Notes: a model not told the origin generated them from the letters alone. A DNA stretch of 43,365 bases from Stenotrophomonas maltophilia (GCF_004920835.1 NZ_QFHO01000035.1:1-43365), one strand, 5' to 3'; shown: positions 1 to 8,175, numbered from the stretch's first letter. Numbers and translations are program-made.

Positions 1-288
1 GCCCCAGCCGCCGCGGGCCTCGACGAATTCGGCGCGGCAGCCGTTGGTGACCCAGATGCTGCCGTTACGGCTGCCCCAGGTTCGTCCTTCATCACAGTCC
101 GAGCCGGACAGCTGGCGGACCAGCTGCGCTCCGCGCCAACCGGTGTTGCAGACCCGTTCGCGGTTGTTTTGGCTTTCGCAGCGGACCACGCCGCTCTGCG
201 CATGCGCGGAAGGGGCGGGCAGGGCAAGGGTGCCCAGTGCACCCAGGGTGAGGCTCACGGCCAGGCTGGCCAGGGACAGCGGTTTCAT
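1..288 (-). CDS. DUF3011-type secreted protein, 3' end outside the window
   Basis: An open frame of 96 codons runs from an ATG at 288 off the left edge, so the C-terminus is missing. The N-terminus is a signal peptide: MKPLS, a hydrophobic stretch of about 20 residues, then a PSAHAQS cleavage region. The mature part has regularly spaced cysteines in a pattern I recognise as DUF3011: VRCES, then RVCNTGW, then a RQLSGSDCDEGRTWG segment, then IWVTNGCRAEF. DUF3011 proteins are exported proteins of unknown function, common in Xanthomonadaceae and often containing the cysteine unit in tandem. Only one unit and the start of a linker are visible here. The gene diverges from aspS, with 158 bp between the two start codons. 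Confidence 0.75.
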   Translation of the reverse strand, partial: MKPLSLASLAVSLTLGALGTLALPAPSAHAQSGVVRCESQNNRERVCNTGWRGAQLVRQLSGSDCDEGRTWGSRNGSIWVTNGCRAEFVEARGGWG

Positions 289-446
289 GGCGGCATCCCA
301 TACGGTGGCAGGTGCCCGACTATAGGGAGAGGGGCGATCAAGCCGGTGTGACTGGCAGGATTTGCCCCGGCCGGGGCCTCGGCCGCAGAATACGAGGCTT
401 TCCGGCCTCCATCGGGCGCCGGCGTTCTCCAGCGGAGCTTCCCCCC

Positions 447-2198
447 ATGCGTACCCACTTCTGCGGCCTGGTCGATGAGACCCTGATTGGCCAGACTGTC
501 ACCCTCGCCGGCTGGACCGACGTGGCCCGTAACCAGGGCGGCGTCTGCTTCATCGATCTTCGAGATCATGAAGGCATCGTGCAGGTGACGGTGGAGGTCG
601 ACAACGCCGAAGTGTTCGCCGTGGCCGCGTCGCTGGGCTACGAGGACGTGCTGCAGGTGGAAGGCGTCGTGCGCGCCCGCCACGCGGTCAACGACAAGAT
701 GCGTACCGGCAAGGTGGAAGTGATCGCCACTGCCATCACCGTGCTGAACAAGGCCGCGCCGCTGCCGTTCCACGCCCACGAGAACCCGGGCGAAGAAACC
801 CGCCTGAAGTACCGTTACCTGGACCTGCGCCGTCCGGAAATGCAGCGCATGCAGCGCACCCGCATCAAGCTGGTGCAGGCCCTGCGCCGCCACCTGGACG
901 AAAAGGGCTTCCAGGACATCGAGACCCCGATCCTGACCAAGGCCACCCCGGAAGGCGCGCGTGACTTCCTGGTGCCGGCGCGCATGCACCCGGGCGAGTT
1001 CTACGCCCTGCCGCAGAGCCCGCAGCTGTTCAAGCAGATCCTGATGGTGGCCGGCTTCGACCGCTACTACCAGATCGCGCGCTGCTTCCGCGACGAAGCG
1101 CTGCGTGCCGACCGCCAGCTGGAGTTCACCCAGCTGGACATGGAGTTCGCCTTCGTCCGCGAGCGTGACGTGCAGGATTTCGTCGAGGACATGATCCGCG
1201 ACATCTTCAAGGAAGTGGTCAACGTCGAACTGGATGCAAGCTTCCCGCGCATGACCTGGGCCGAGGCGATGCGTCGCTACGGTTCGGACAAGCCGGACCT
1301 GCGCATCGCGCTGGAGCTGGTGGACGTGGCCGAGCTGGTCAGGAACAGTGAGTTCCCGGTGTTCACCGGCCCGGCCAACGATGCCGACGGCCGCGTGGCC
1401 GCGCTGCGCATTCCGGGCGGTGCGTCGCTCAGCCGCAAGCAGATCGACGAGTATGCCGCGCATGCCGCCAAGTACGGCGCCAAGGGCCTGGCCTACATCA
1501 AGATCGCCGACAACGGCGAAGTCAGCTCGCCGATCCAGAAGTTCTTCAGCGAGGAATCCTTCGCCGCCCTGGTCGCGCACGTCGGTGCCGGCAACGGCGA
1601 CATCGTGTTCTTCGGTGCAGGCGGCTACAACAAGGTCTCCGACTTCATGGGCGCGCTGCGCCTGAAGGCCGGCAAGGACTTCGGCCTGGTCGCCGATGGC
1701 TGGGCCCCGCTGTGGGTCACCGACTTCCCGATGTTCGAATGGGACGACGAAGCGCAGCGCTACGTCGCCCTGCATCACCCCTTCACCGCACCGGCGGTGG
1801 ACGACATCGCCGACCTGCGTGCCAATGCCCGTACCGCCGTTTCGCGCGGCTACGATATGGTGCTCAACGGCAATGAAATCGGCGGCGGCTCGATCCGTAT
1901 CCACCGTCCGGACATGCAGAGCGCGGTGTTTGAACTGCTGGGCATCGGCGCCGAAGAGGCCCGCGCCAAGTTCGGCTTCCTGCTCGACGCGCTGAACTTT
2001 GGCGCGCCGCCACACGGTGGCATCGCCTTCGGCATCGATCGCATTGCTGCGCTGATGGCTGGCACCGAGTCGATCCGCGACGTCATCCCGTTCCCCAAGA
2101 CCACCGGTGCACAGGATCTGATGACCGACGCGCCGTCGCCGATCGTCGACGTGCAGCTGGCCGAAGTACACATCCAGGTTCGCCCCAAGACCAACTGA
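447..2198 (+). CDS. aspS: Aspartate--tRNA ligase (class II)
   Basis: Charges tRNA-Asp with aspartate in the cytoplasm. The product is 583 residues, the usual size for bacterial AspRS with the inserted GAD domain. An N-terminal OB-fold anticodon-binding domain (about 1-110) is followed by the class II core: motif 2 FRDE at 214-217 with downstream QLEFTQLD, the HHPFTAP segment, and motif 3 GGIAFGIDR at 524-532. The C-terminus contains the FPKT and DLMTDAPSP segments typical of the family. I chose ATG 447 because the protein then begins MRTHFCG as in other AspRSs; an in-frame extension back to 312 has no family similarity. In the OB-fold hinge the sequence is VARNQGG, where E. coli has RRRDLG and nondiscriminating enzymes tend to have RRRDHG. 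The ability to charge tRNA-Asn therefore cannot be read from this motif alone. Confidence 0.97.
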   Translation: MRTHFCGLVDETLIGQTVTLAGWTDVARNQGGVCFIDLRDHEGIVQVTVEVDNAEVFAVAASLGYEDVLQVEGVVRARHAVNDKMRTGKVEVIATAITVLNKAAPLPFHAHENPGEETRLKYRYLDLRRPEMQRMQRTRIKLVQALRRHLDEKGFQDIETPILTKATPEGARDFLVPARMHPGEFYALPQSPQLFKQILMVAGFDRYYQIARCFRDEALRADRQLEFTQLDMEFAFVRERDVQDFVEDMIRDIFKEVVNVELDASFPRMTWAEAMRRYGSDKPDLRIALELVDVAELVRNSEFPVFTGPANDADGRVAALRIPGGASLSRKQIDEYAAHAAKYGAKGLAYIKIADNGEVSSPIQKFFSEESFAALVAHVGAGNGDIVFFGAGGYNKVSDFMGALRLKAGKDFGLVADGWAPLWVTDFPMFEWDDEAQRYVALHHPFTAPAVDDIADLRANARTAVSRGYDMVLNGNEIGGGSIRIHRPDMQSAVFELLGIGAEEARAKFGFLLDALNFGAPPHGGIAFGIDRIAALMAGTESIRDVIPFPKTTGAQDLMTDAPSPIVDVQLAEVHIQVRPKTN

Positions 2199-2214
2199 TC
2201 AGGAGATCCAGGCA

Positions 2215-2547
2215 ATGACCGAGTTTGCGTTTTCGCTGGAGTGGGAAAAGCTGGGCAATGAAGGCTCCGAGGCCACCCTGGTCACCGAGCGTGCACGTGT
2301 GTTCGGTGGTTGGCTGGTCCGTGTCGGTACCAACCCGGCGGCGATGGCCCTGACCTTCGTCGCCGACGGCGAAGGCCGTTGGGATGGTGAGGACTTCGGC
2401 GTCGAGGATTACGAGGACGACGAAGAGGAAGAGTACGACGAGGACGAGGAAGGCGAAGAAGAGGAAGACGGCGAGGAAAAAGAGGACGACGAGGAATACG
2501 AAGAGGAAGAGGAAGAAGACGAGAAGGCACCGGCAGAACGGGCTTGA
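2215..2547 (+). CDS. Small protein with a near-pure Asp/Glu C-terminal tail
   Basis: A 110-residue protein starts 16 bp after the aspS stop with a good Shine-Dalgarno (AGGAGA, 2201-2206), so it is probably co-transcribed with aspS. Residues 1-58 look like a small folded domain (FAFSLEWEKLG, TERARVFGGWLVRVG, MALTFVADGEGRW). From about residue 59 to 104 nearly every residue is Asp or Glu, with a few Tyr, Gly and Lys, and the protein ends APAERA. I do not recognise the N-terminal domain. Acidic tails of this kind occur in nucleic-acid mimics and in proteins that bind basic partners, but no function can be assigned. The tail is written in purine-rich GAA/GAG/GAC codons (about 2395-2525), so its length may vary by slippage. 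The next gene starts 32 bp downstream. Confidence 0.8.
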   Translation: MTEFAFSLEWEKLGNEGSEATLVTERARVFGGWLVRVGTNPAAMALTFVADGEGRWDGEDFGVEDYEDDEEEEYDEDEEGEEEEDGEEKEDDEEYEEEEEEDEKAPAERA

Positions 2548-2579
2548 CCCGAACCGTTGTCCTGACGTCAACTCGACCC

Positions 2580-3101
2580 ATGTATTCGATCCGCCGCGCT
2601 ACCGTGGACGACGCGCCGACCCTGTCGGCGCTGGCCGCCCGCACGTTCACCGAAACCTTCGGACATCTTTATCCGCCACAGGACCTGCAGGCGTTCCTGG
2701 AGGAGTCCTATACGGTCGAGCGCCAGCGCACGATCCTGGCCCACCCCGATTACGCGGTGTGGCTGCTGGAACTGGATGGGGAGGCGGTCGGCCATGCCGC
2801 CGCCGGCCCCTGTGGCCTGCCGCATCCCGAGGTGAAACCTGGTGACGGCGAACTCAAGCGCCTGTACCTGATCAAGACTCAGCAGAGCTGCGGCTGGGGC
2901 AGCCGGCTGCTGGAAACCGCACTGGCCTGGCTGGAACAGGAGGGCCCGCGTACGTTGTGGCTGGGCGTGTGGTCGGAAAACTTCGGTGCACAGCGCTTCT
3001 ACGCCCGTTATGGTTTCGAGAAGGTCGGCGAGTACCTGTTCCCGGTTGGCGACACGAACGATCTTGAATTCATCCTGCGCCGCGCACCGCGCGAGGCCTG
3101 A
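2580..3101 (+). CDS. GNAT family N-acetyltransferase
   Basis: A 173-residue single-domain acetyltransferase. The acetyl-CoA binding motif A lies around residues 92-110 (LKRLYLIKTQQSCGWGSRLL), a slightly degenerate R/QxxGxG/A loop. Motif B follows near 125-145, with the diagnostic WSENFGAQRFYARYGF and GEYLF strand. The start at ATG 2580 gives the usual MYSIRRA N-terminus; an alternative TTG at 2544 would overlap the preceding stop. The substrate is unknown. It is clearly paralogous to the GNAT at 22415-22927: both share the ENFGAQRFYARYG block, the YPP-DL segment, the AVWLL segment and an EFILRR ending. Members of this group are often annotated as RimI-like or phosphinothricin-type acetyltransferases, but nothing here supports a specific substrate. 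Confidence 0.9.
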   Translation: MYSIRRATVDDAPTLSALAARTFTETFGHLYPPQDLQAFLEESYTVERQRTILAHPDYAVWLLELDGEAVGHAAAGPCGLPHPEVKPGDGELKRLYLIKTQQSCGWGSRLLETALAWLEQEGPRTLWLGVWSENFGAQRFYARYGFEKVGEYLFPVGDTNDLEFILRRAPREA

Positions 3102-3176
3102 CGTTCACCGCCGCTTGCTGCGCGCGCGTGTCCAATCACCGTACGTTCCTGCCCCGCTGACCGCCAGGCTGTTTGC

Positions 3177-3809
3177 ATGACTCCCCCCGTATTACTGCTG
3201 CATGGCATCTGGAATGCCCGCGCCTGGGTCGGGCCGCTGGCCTGGCGCCTGCGTGCGCGTGGCTTCCAGGTGCATGCGTTTGGTTACTCCTCGGTGTTCG
3301 GCGGCCCGGATGTGGCCGTGCCGCAGTTGCTGGAGCGGCTGGCCGATGCCGGCCCGCTGTCGCTGGTGGGCCATAGCCTGGGCGGACTGCTGGCGCTGGA
3401 GGCATTGCGTCGCAATCCGCAGTTGCCGGTGCAGCGCGTGGTCTGCCTGGGGTCGCCGCTGCGCGGCAGCGGCACGGCGCGCTCGTTGTCCGAACATGGC
3501 TGGGGCTTGGCCCTGGGCCGCAGCAGCGATCTGCTGCTGGACGGCCTGCCGGACTGGCAGGGTAAAGCCGAGGTCGGCCTGATCGCCGGTTCGGTCCCGC
3601 ACGGGCTGGGCAGCCTGCTCGGCGCCATTGACGATGCCTCCGACGGTACCGTGGCGCTGGCCGAGACCCGGCTGCCGGGGCTGGCCGACCATTGCGTGGT
3701 GCGTACCAGCCACAGCGGCCTGGTGGTGTCGCCGGATGCGGCCCGGCAGACCGCGCATTTCCTCCGTCACGGTCAGTTCCAGCACGGTCGCGACGCCGCC
3801 GCCGCGTAA
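3177..3809 (+). CDS. Alpha/beta hydrolase (esterase/lipase-like)
   Basis: A 210-residue alpha/beta hydrolase without a signal peptide, so probably cytoplasmic. The first strand and oxyanion-loop region is VLLLHGIWN (residues 5-13). The nucleophile elbow is GHSLGG with Ser67. The DGTVAL segment near residue 153 and the SHSGLVV segment near 187 fit the catalytic Asp and His. It is short for the fold and lacks a large cap domain, resembling small lipase-like esterases. The substrate cannot be inferred. It begins 75 bp after the GNAT gene on the same strand and may belong to the same transcription unit; the following 160 bp carry small stem-loops before yebC. Confidence 0.88.
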   Translation: MTPPVLLLHGIWNARAWVGPLAWRLRARGFQVHAFGYSSVFGGPDVAVPQLLERLADAGPLSLVGHSLGGLLALEALRRNPQLPVQRVVCLGSPLRGSGTARSLSEHGWGLALGRSSDLLLDGLPDWQGKAEVGLIAGSVPHGLGSLLGAIDDASDGTVALAETRLPGLADHCVVRTSHSGLVVSPDAARQTAHFLRHGQFQHGRDAAAA

Positions 3810-3842
3810 GTCGGTGGGTGCGAACGACCTCCATCGGTGGGG

Positions 3843-3886
3843 GCGAACCGTTGGTTCGCACGCTCTTCGCCGGGCCATGCCCGGCG
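3843..3886. repeat. Two small intergenic stem-loops (REP/SMAG-like)
   Basis: Between the hydrolase and yebC lie two hairpins. GCGAACC (3843-3849) pairs with GGTTCGC (3853-3859) across GTT. CGCCGGGC (3868-3875) pairs with GCCCGGCG (3879-3886) across CAT. The second has the GCCGGGC-CAT-GCCCGGC core seen in the GTAG-headed SMAG elements elsewhere in the window, but lacks the GTAG. There is no T-tract, so a role as an intrinsic terminator is unsupported. Confidence 0.6.
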
Positions 3887-3971
3887 GCATCTGGCCGGCC
3901 TCGACACGGTCAACGGGCCCGATCAGGTAGAATCCGCGGCCTTATCCATCAACGCACGTACGGAAAGACCC

Positions 3972-4703
3972 ATGGGTAGAGGCCCCTCCATCGAAAACCG
4001 CAAAAACGCGTCTGACGCGAAGCGCGGCAAGATTTTCACCAAGATCATCCGTGAGATCGGCGTTGCCGCGCGCGGCGGTGGAGGCGACCCCAACAACAAC
4101 CCGCGGCTGCGCGTGGCGATGGACAAGGGCCTGACCGCGAACATGTCCAAGGATGTGATCGAGCGGGCCATCAAGAAGGCCACCGGCGAGCTGGAAGGCG
4201 TCGAGTACGAGGAAATCCGCTACGAGGGCTATGCCCCGGGTGGCGTGGCGGTCATCGTCGACTGCCTGACCGACAACCGCGTGCGCACCGTGGCCGATGT
4301 CCGCCATGCGTTCAGCAAGTGCGGCGGCAACATGGGCACCGAAGGCTCGGTGAGCTTCATGTTCAAGCGCGTGGGCGTGCTGCATTTCGCCGCAGGTGCC
4401 GATGAGGACGCCATTTCCGAAGCGGCCATCGAGGCCGGTGCGGACGATATCGTGGTCTATCCCGAAGATGGCGCGATCGACGTGCTCACCGCCGCAGACA
4501 GCTACCACGCGGTCAAGGAAGCGATGGAAGCGGCCGGGCGCACGCCGGATCATGCGGAACTGACCTTCCGTGCCGACAACGACATCAAGGTCGAAGGCGA
4601 CACCGTCCTGCAGGTCAAGAAGCTGCTGGACATGCTGGAAGACCTCGACGACGTGCAGGATGTGTACTCCAACGCCGATCTCGGCGCGGACGCGTACGCC
4701 TGA
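3972..4703 (+). CDS. yebC: YebC/PmpR family protein (TACO1-like)
   Basis: A 243-residue member of the YebC family, recognised from the N-terminus MGRGPSIENRKNASDAKRG, the GGGGDPNNNPRLR loop, and the central GYAPGGVAVIVDCLTDNR and GNMGTEGSVSFMF segments. Family members have been described as transcriptional regulators and more recently as factors that help ribosomes through difficult stretches such as polyprolines. The start at ATG 3972 matches the family; upstream in-frame codons from 3837 run through repeat sequence and are not coding. It lies directly before ruvC, as in many gamma-proteobacteria, and probably heads the yebC-ruvCA transcription unit. A TAGAAT hexamer at 3928-3933 is a possible -10 element. 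Confidence 0.96.
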   Translation: MGRGPSIENRKNASDAKRGKIFTKIIREIGVAARGGGGDPNNNPRLRVAMDKGLTANMSKDVIERAIKKATGELEGVEYEEIRYEGYAPGGVAVIVDCLTDNRVRTVADVRHAFSKCGGNMGTEGSVSFMFKRVGVLHFAAGADEDAISEAAIEAGADDIVVYPEDGAIDVLTAADSYHAVKEAMEAAGRTPDHAELTFRADNDIKVEGDTVLQVKKLLDMLEDLDDVQDVYSNADLGADAYA

Positions 4704-4832
4704 ACGGACGCATCACCGGTCGCCTTTGGCGGCCGGTGAGCGGACAATGCGCACCATGATGACCCCAGCCGTTTCCTGCCATTGCCGCTGCCAGCGTCCG
4801 TTCCGGACCTTCGGCAGCCGCGTGTGTGCCGC

Positions 4833-5354
4833 ATGACCCGCATTCTTGGCATCGACCCGGGTTCGCAGCGGACCGGGGTCGGCATCATCGATGTCGATGC
4901 CACCGGCCGGGTGAGCCATGTGCATCACCAACCGCTGGTGCTGCTGGGCGCCGATGACTTCCCGCAGCGGATGAAGCTGCTGGTACTGGGCCTGGCCGAC
5001 CTCTGCCGTGAGTACGAACCGCAGGAAGTGGCCATCGAACGCGTGTTCATGGCACGCAACCCCGATTCGGCGCTGAAGCTGGGACAGGCCCGTGGCGCGG
5101 CGATTTCGGCCGTGGTGCTGCGCGACCTGCCGGTGCACGAATATGCCGCCAGCGAGATCAAGCTGGCAGTGGTTGGCCGTGGCGGCGCCGAAAAGCAACA
5201 GGTTCAACACATGGTCGGGCTCATGCTCAACCTGAAAACCAAGCTGCAGGCCGACGCGGCCGACGCGTTGGCGGTGGCCATCACCCATGCCCACGTAAGG
5301 GCAACGGCCAACCGCCTGGGGCTCAGTGCCCGCCAGGCGTGGGGCCGCAAATGA
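4833..5354 (+). CDS. ruvC: Holliday junction resolvase RuvC
   Basis: Endonuclease that cleaves Holliday junctions symmetrically after RuvAB branch migration. The 173-residue product has the four acidic catalytic residues of the RNase H-like fold: Asp8 in ILGIDPGS, Glu69 in VAIERVF, and Asp141 and Asp144 in ADAADALAVA. Their spacing matches E. coli RuvC (7, 66, 138, 141). I chose ATG 4833 because it places GIDPG at the usual distance from the N-terminus. The gene lies 129 bp after yebC. It is followed after 13 bp by ruvA, whose Shine-Dalgarno (GAGGAG) directly follows the ruvC stop, indicating co-translation. Confidence 0.97.
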   Translation: MTRILGIDPGSQRTGVGIIDVDATGRVSHVHHQPLVLLGADDFPQRMKLLVLGLADLCREYEPQEVAIERVFMARNPDSALKLGQARGAAISAVVLRDLPVHEYAASEIKLAVVGRGGAEKQQVQHMVGLMLNLKTKLQADAADALAVAITHAHVRATANRLGLSARQAWGRK

Positions 5355-5367
5355 GGAGCTGCACGCA

Positions 5368-5961
5368 ATGATCGGTCGACTGCGCGGCATCGTCGCCTAC
5401 AAGGCGCCGCCGTGGCTGGTGGTGGACGTGAACGGAGTGGGCTACGAGCTGGAGGCGCCGATGAGCACCTTCTACGACCTGCCCGAACTCGGCCGCGAGG
5501 TCACCCTGTACACCCATTACTCGCAGAAGGAAGACAGCGTCTCGCTGTACGGCTTCCTGCGCGAGGGCGAGCGCAGGCTGTTCCGCGACGTGCAGAAGGT
5601 CAGCGGCATCGGCGCGAAGATCGCGCTGGCCGTACTGTCCGGCGTCACCGTCGAAGAATTCGCCCGCATGGTCCAGGCCGGCGACATCACGGCGCTGACC
5701 CGCATCCCCGGCATCGGCAAGAAGACCGCCGAGCGCATGGTGCTGGAACTGCGCGACCGCGCGGCGCAGTTCGGTGCCGGTGGCGCGCTGCCGACCGGCA
5801 GTGGTCCGGCCCCGGCCGATCCGCTGTCCGATGCCACCGTGGCCCTGCAGCAGCTGGGCTACAAGCCGGCTGAAGCGGCGCGGATGGCCCGCGATGCCTT
5901 CAATGAAGGTGACGAAGTGGCCACCGTGATCCGCAAGGCGCTGCAGTCGGCGTTGCGCTGA
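5368..5961 (+). CDS. ruvA: Holliday junction branch-migration protein RuvA
   Basis: DNA-binding subunit that holds the four-way junction and loads the RuvB motors. The 197-residue product has three domains. An N-terminal OB-fold (1-63) begins MIGRLRG and contains VDVNGVGYELEAP. Two helix-hairpin-helix motifs follow: VSGIGAKIALAVLSG (about 72-86) and IPGIGKKTAERMVLEL (about 112-127). The C-terminal three-helix domain that contacts RuvB (about 150-197) contains VALQQLGYKPAEA. An earlier in-frame start at 5326 would lie inside ruvC and is not needed. ruvB is not adjacent; kup lies between them. Confidence 0.97.
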   Translation: MIGRLRGIVAYKAPPWLVVDVNGVGYELEAPMSTFYDLPELGREVTLYTHYSQKEDSVSLYGFLREGERRLFRDVQKVSGIGAKIALAVLSGVTVEEFARMVQAGDITALTRIPGIGKKTAERMVLELRDRAAQFGAGGALPTGSGPAPADPLSDATVALQQLGYKPAEAARMARDAFNEGDEVATVIRKALQSALR

Positions 5962-6010
5962 CCCGCTTTCCTTCCCCTCAACGAACCGCCTGAGCTTCGC
6001 CAGGAGTCCC

Positions 6011-7930
6011 ATGTCCAGCAGTCAAACCCCGCACGCAGCCGCCCCCGGCGGCCACGGTCACGCCCCTCCAGCAGGAGGCCTGGCGCTGATCATCGGTGCG
6101 ATCGGCGTGGTCTTCGGCGATATCGGCACCAGCCCGCTGTACACCCTGAAGGAGGCGTTCTCGCCGCACTACGGGCTCAACAGCGACCATGACACCGTGC
6201 TGGGTGTGCTGTCGCTGGCGTTCTGGGCGCTGAACATCGTGGTCACCCTGAAGTACGTGACCATCATCATGCGCGCCGACAATGACGGCGAAGGCGGCAT
6301 CATGGCGCTGATGGCGCTGACCCAGCGCACGCTGCGCAACGGGTCGCGTTCGGCCTATGTGGTCGGCATCCTTGGCATTTTCGGTGCCTCGCTGTTCTTC
6401 GGCGATGGCGTGATCACGCCGGCGATATCAGTGCTGGGTGCGGTCGAAGGCCTGGAGGTCGCTGCCCCCGGGCTGCACGCCTTCATCGTGCCGATCACCG
6501 TGGTGGTGCTGCTGGCCGTGTTCGCGGTGCAGCGCTTCGGTACCGCGAAGATCGGCAAGCTGTTCGGCCCGATCACCTCGATCTGGTTCATTTCGCTGGC
6601 CGCGATCGGCATCTACAACATCGTCGACGCGCCGGAAGTGCTGAAGGCGTTCAACCCGTGGTGGGCGATCCGCTTCTTCATGGAGCACGGCTGGCACAGC
6701 ATCTTCATCCTCGGCGCGGTGGTGCTGGCGGTGACCGGTGGCGAGGCGCTGTATGCCGACATGGGCCACTTCGGTGCCAAGCCGATCCGCCACGCCTGGT
6801 ACTTCTTCGTGCTGCCCTGCCTGGTGCTGAACTACCTGGGGCAGGGCGCGCTGGTGCTCAACCATCCCGAGGCGGTGAAGAACCCGTTCTTCGAGGCGGT
6901 GCCGTCGTGGGCGCTGTACCCGATGATCATCCTGGCCACGATGGCTGCGGTGATCGCCTCGCAGTCGGTGATCACCGGTGCGTTCTCGGTCTCGCGCCAG
7001 GCCATGCAGCTGGGCTACATCCCGCGCATGCGCATCAAGCACACCTCGCACGACACCATCGGCCAGATCTACATCCCCGGCATCAACTGGGGCATCGCGG
7101 TGATGGTGATCGGCCTGGTGCTGGCCTTCCGCAGCTCGTCCAACCTGGCCGTGGCCTACGGCATCTCGGTGTCGGCCACCATGCTGATCGATACCCTGCT
7201 GCTGGCCCTGGTCGCACGTTCGCTGTGGCCCAAGGCACGCAACTGGATCCTGCCGCTGTGCGTGGTGTTCTTCATCATCGATCTGGGCTTTGTCATCGCC
7301 AACGGCGCCAAGCTGCTGCAGGGCGCCTGGTTCCCGGTGGTGCTGGGCATCTTCCTGTTCACCATGATGCGCACCTGGCGCCGTGGCCGCGAACTGCTGC
7401 GCGACGAGATCCGCAAGGACGGCATCCGCATCGACACCTTCCTGCCGGGCCTGATGCTGGCGCCGCCGGTACGCGTACCGGGCACGGCCGTGTTCCTGAC
7501 CGCCGATCCGACCGTGGCCCCGCATGCGTTGATGCACAACCTCAAGCACAACAAGGTGCTGCACGAGCGCAACGTGTTCCTGCACGTGGTGACCCTGCCG
7601 GTACCGTATGCGCCGGAGGGGCAGCGCCTCAAGATTGAATCGGTGGGCGACGAGTTCTACCGGGTCTACGTGCGCTTCGGCTTCATGGAGACTCCGGACG
7701 TACCATTGGCGCTGATGCGTTCGTGCGACCACGGCGGCATCTACTTCGACCCGATGGACACCACCTTCTTCGCCAGCCGCGAAACCATCGTCGCCACCGC
7801 CAACCGCGGCATGCCGATCTGGCGCGACAAGCTGTTCGCGCTGATGCATCGCAACGCCGCCCCGGCGACTGGGTTCTTCCGGATTCCGGGCAACCGGTTG
7901 GTGGAGCTCGGAGCGCAGGTGGAGATTTAA
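6011..7930 (+). CDS. kup: Low-affinity potassium transport system protein Kup
   Basis: Inner-membrane K+/H+ symporter of the KUP/HAK/KT family, 639 residues (E. coli Kup is 622). After a His/Pro/Gly-rich N-terminal tail come about 12 membrane segments. The signature GVVFGDIGTSPLYTLKEAF lies near residues 35-53, with FGDGVITPAISVLGAVEG near 130. The cytosolic C-terminal domain covers about 460-639. The gene is inserted between ruvA and ruvB on the same strand: 49 bp after ruvA and 488 bp before ruvB. A Shine-Dalgarno (CAGGAG, 6001-6006) precedes ATG 6011. The last codons and the TAA stop are embedded in a long perfect hairpin (7912-7944). Confidence 0.96.
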   Translation: MSSSQTPHAAAPGGHGHAPPAGGLALIIGAIGVVFGDIGTSPLYTLKEAFSPHYGLNSDHDTVLGVLSLAFWALNIVVTLKYVTIIMRADNDGEGGIMALMALTQRTLRNGSRSAYVVGILGIFGASLFFGDGVITPAISVLGAVEGLEVAAPGLHAFIVPITVVVLLAVFAVQRFGTAKIGKLFGPITSIWFISLAAIGIYNIVDAPEVLKAFNPWWAIRFFMEHGWHSIFILGAVVLAVTGGEALYADMGHFGAKPIRHAWYFFVLPCLVLNYLGQGALVLNHPEAVKNPFFEAVPSWALYPMIILATMAAVIASQSVITGAFSVSRQAMQLGYIPRMRIKHTSHDTIGQIYIPGINWGIAVMVIGLVLAFRSSSNLAVAYGISVSATMLIDTLLLALVARSLWPKARNWILPLCVVFFIIDLGFVIANGAKLLQGAWFPVVLGIFLFTMMRTWRRGRELLRDEIRKDGIRIDTFLPGLMLAPPVRVPGTAVFLTADPTVAPHALMHNLKHNKVLHERNVFLHVVTLPVPYAPEGQRLKIESVGDEFYRVYVRFGFMETPDVPLALMRSCDHGGIYFDPMDTTFFASRETIVATANRGMPIWRDKLFALMHRNAAPATGFFRIPGNRLVELGAQVEI

Positions 7931-7975
7931 TCTCCACCTGCGCTACGTCCCACGATTTGCTGCGCAAATCGTGGG
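7912..7975. repeat. Two perfect hairpins at the kup 3' end, the first spanning the stop codon
   Basis: Hairpin 1: AGCGCAGGTGGAGA (7912-7925) is perfectly complementary to 7931-7944; an additional T-A pair leaves a three-base loop, and the TAA stop (7928-7930) lies in the loop and closing pair. Hairpin 2: CCCACGATTTGC (7949-7960) pairs perfectly with GCAAATCGTGGG (7964-7975) across TGC. Neither is followed by a T-tract. Likely roles are 3'-end stabilisation of kup mRNA or factor-dependent termination; this is inference. Confidence 0.75.
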
Positions 7976-8015
7976 CCCCGCCCGCATTCCACCTTATCCC
8001 CCCGCCTGTCGGCGC

Positions 8016-8175
8016 GCCCCCTTGAACAACAAGGGGGCTCCGCTTGCGGAGACGGTGCGCTCTGGAAGCAGAGTCCACTCGGCTCCTCAGGTCCATCCGC
8101 GCATGGCGTGGATCTACCGTGTCGACCAAGGTCGACACCTACCAGATCCGCCCCGTGCCGACCGACGGTCGGCAC
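8016..8175. repeat. Run of short stem-loops between kup and ruvB
   Basis: Five stem-loops occupy this part of the 488-bp kup-ruvB gap. GCCCCCTTG/CAAGGGGGC is at 8016-8038. CTCCGC/GCGGAG is at 8038-8051. A GTAG-headed SMAG-type element lies on the minus strand at 8090-8117 (CTAC at its right end, core TCCACGC-CAT-GCGCGGA). GTGTCGACC/GGTCGACAC is at 8119-8138. GTGCCGACCG/CGGTCGGCAC is at 8155-8175. No convincing gene is present: the open frames here (for example 7971-8411, plus strand) run through the palindromes and have no start context or recognisable product. Confidence 0.65.

Noticed and set aside
285..2171. Long open frame antisense to aspS
   Set aside because: It mirrors aspS codon phase in GC-rich DNA. 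The protein has no recognisable domain and is rich in His, Val and Arg, as expected for an antisense shadow.
3837..3971. N-terminal extension of YebC
   Set aside because: The frame is open, but the sequence contains stem-loops, and YebC proteins start at MGRGPS.
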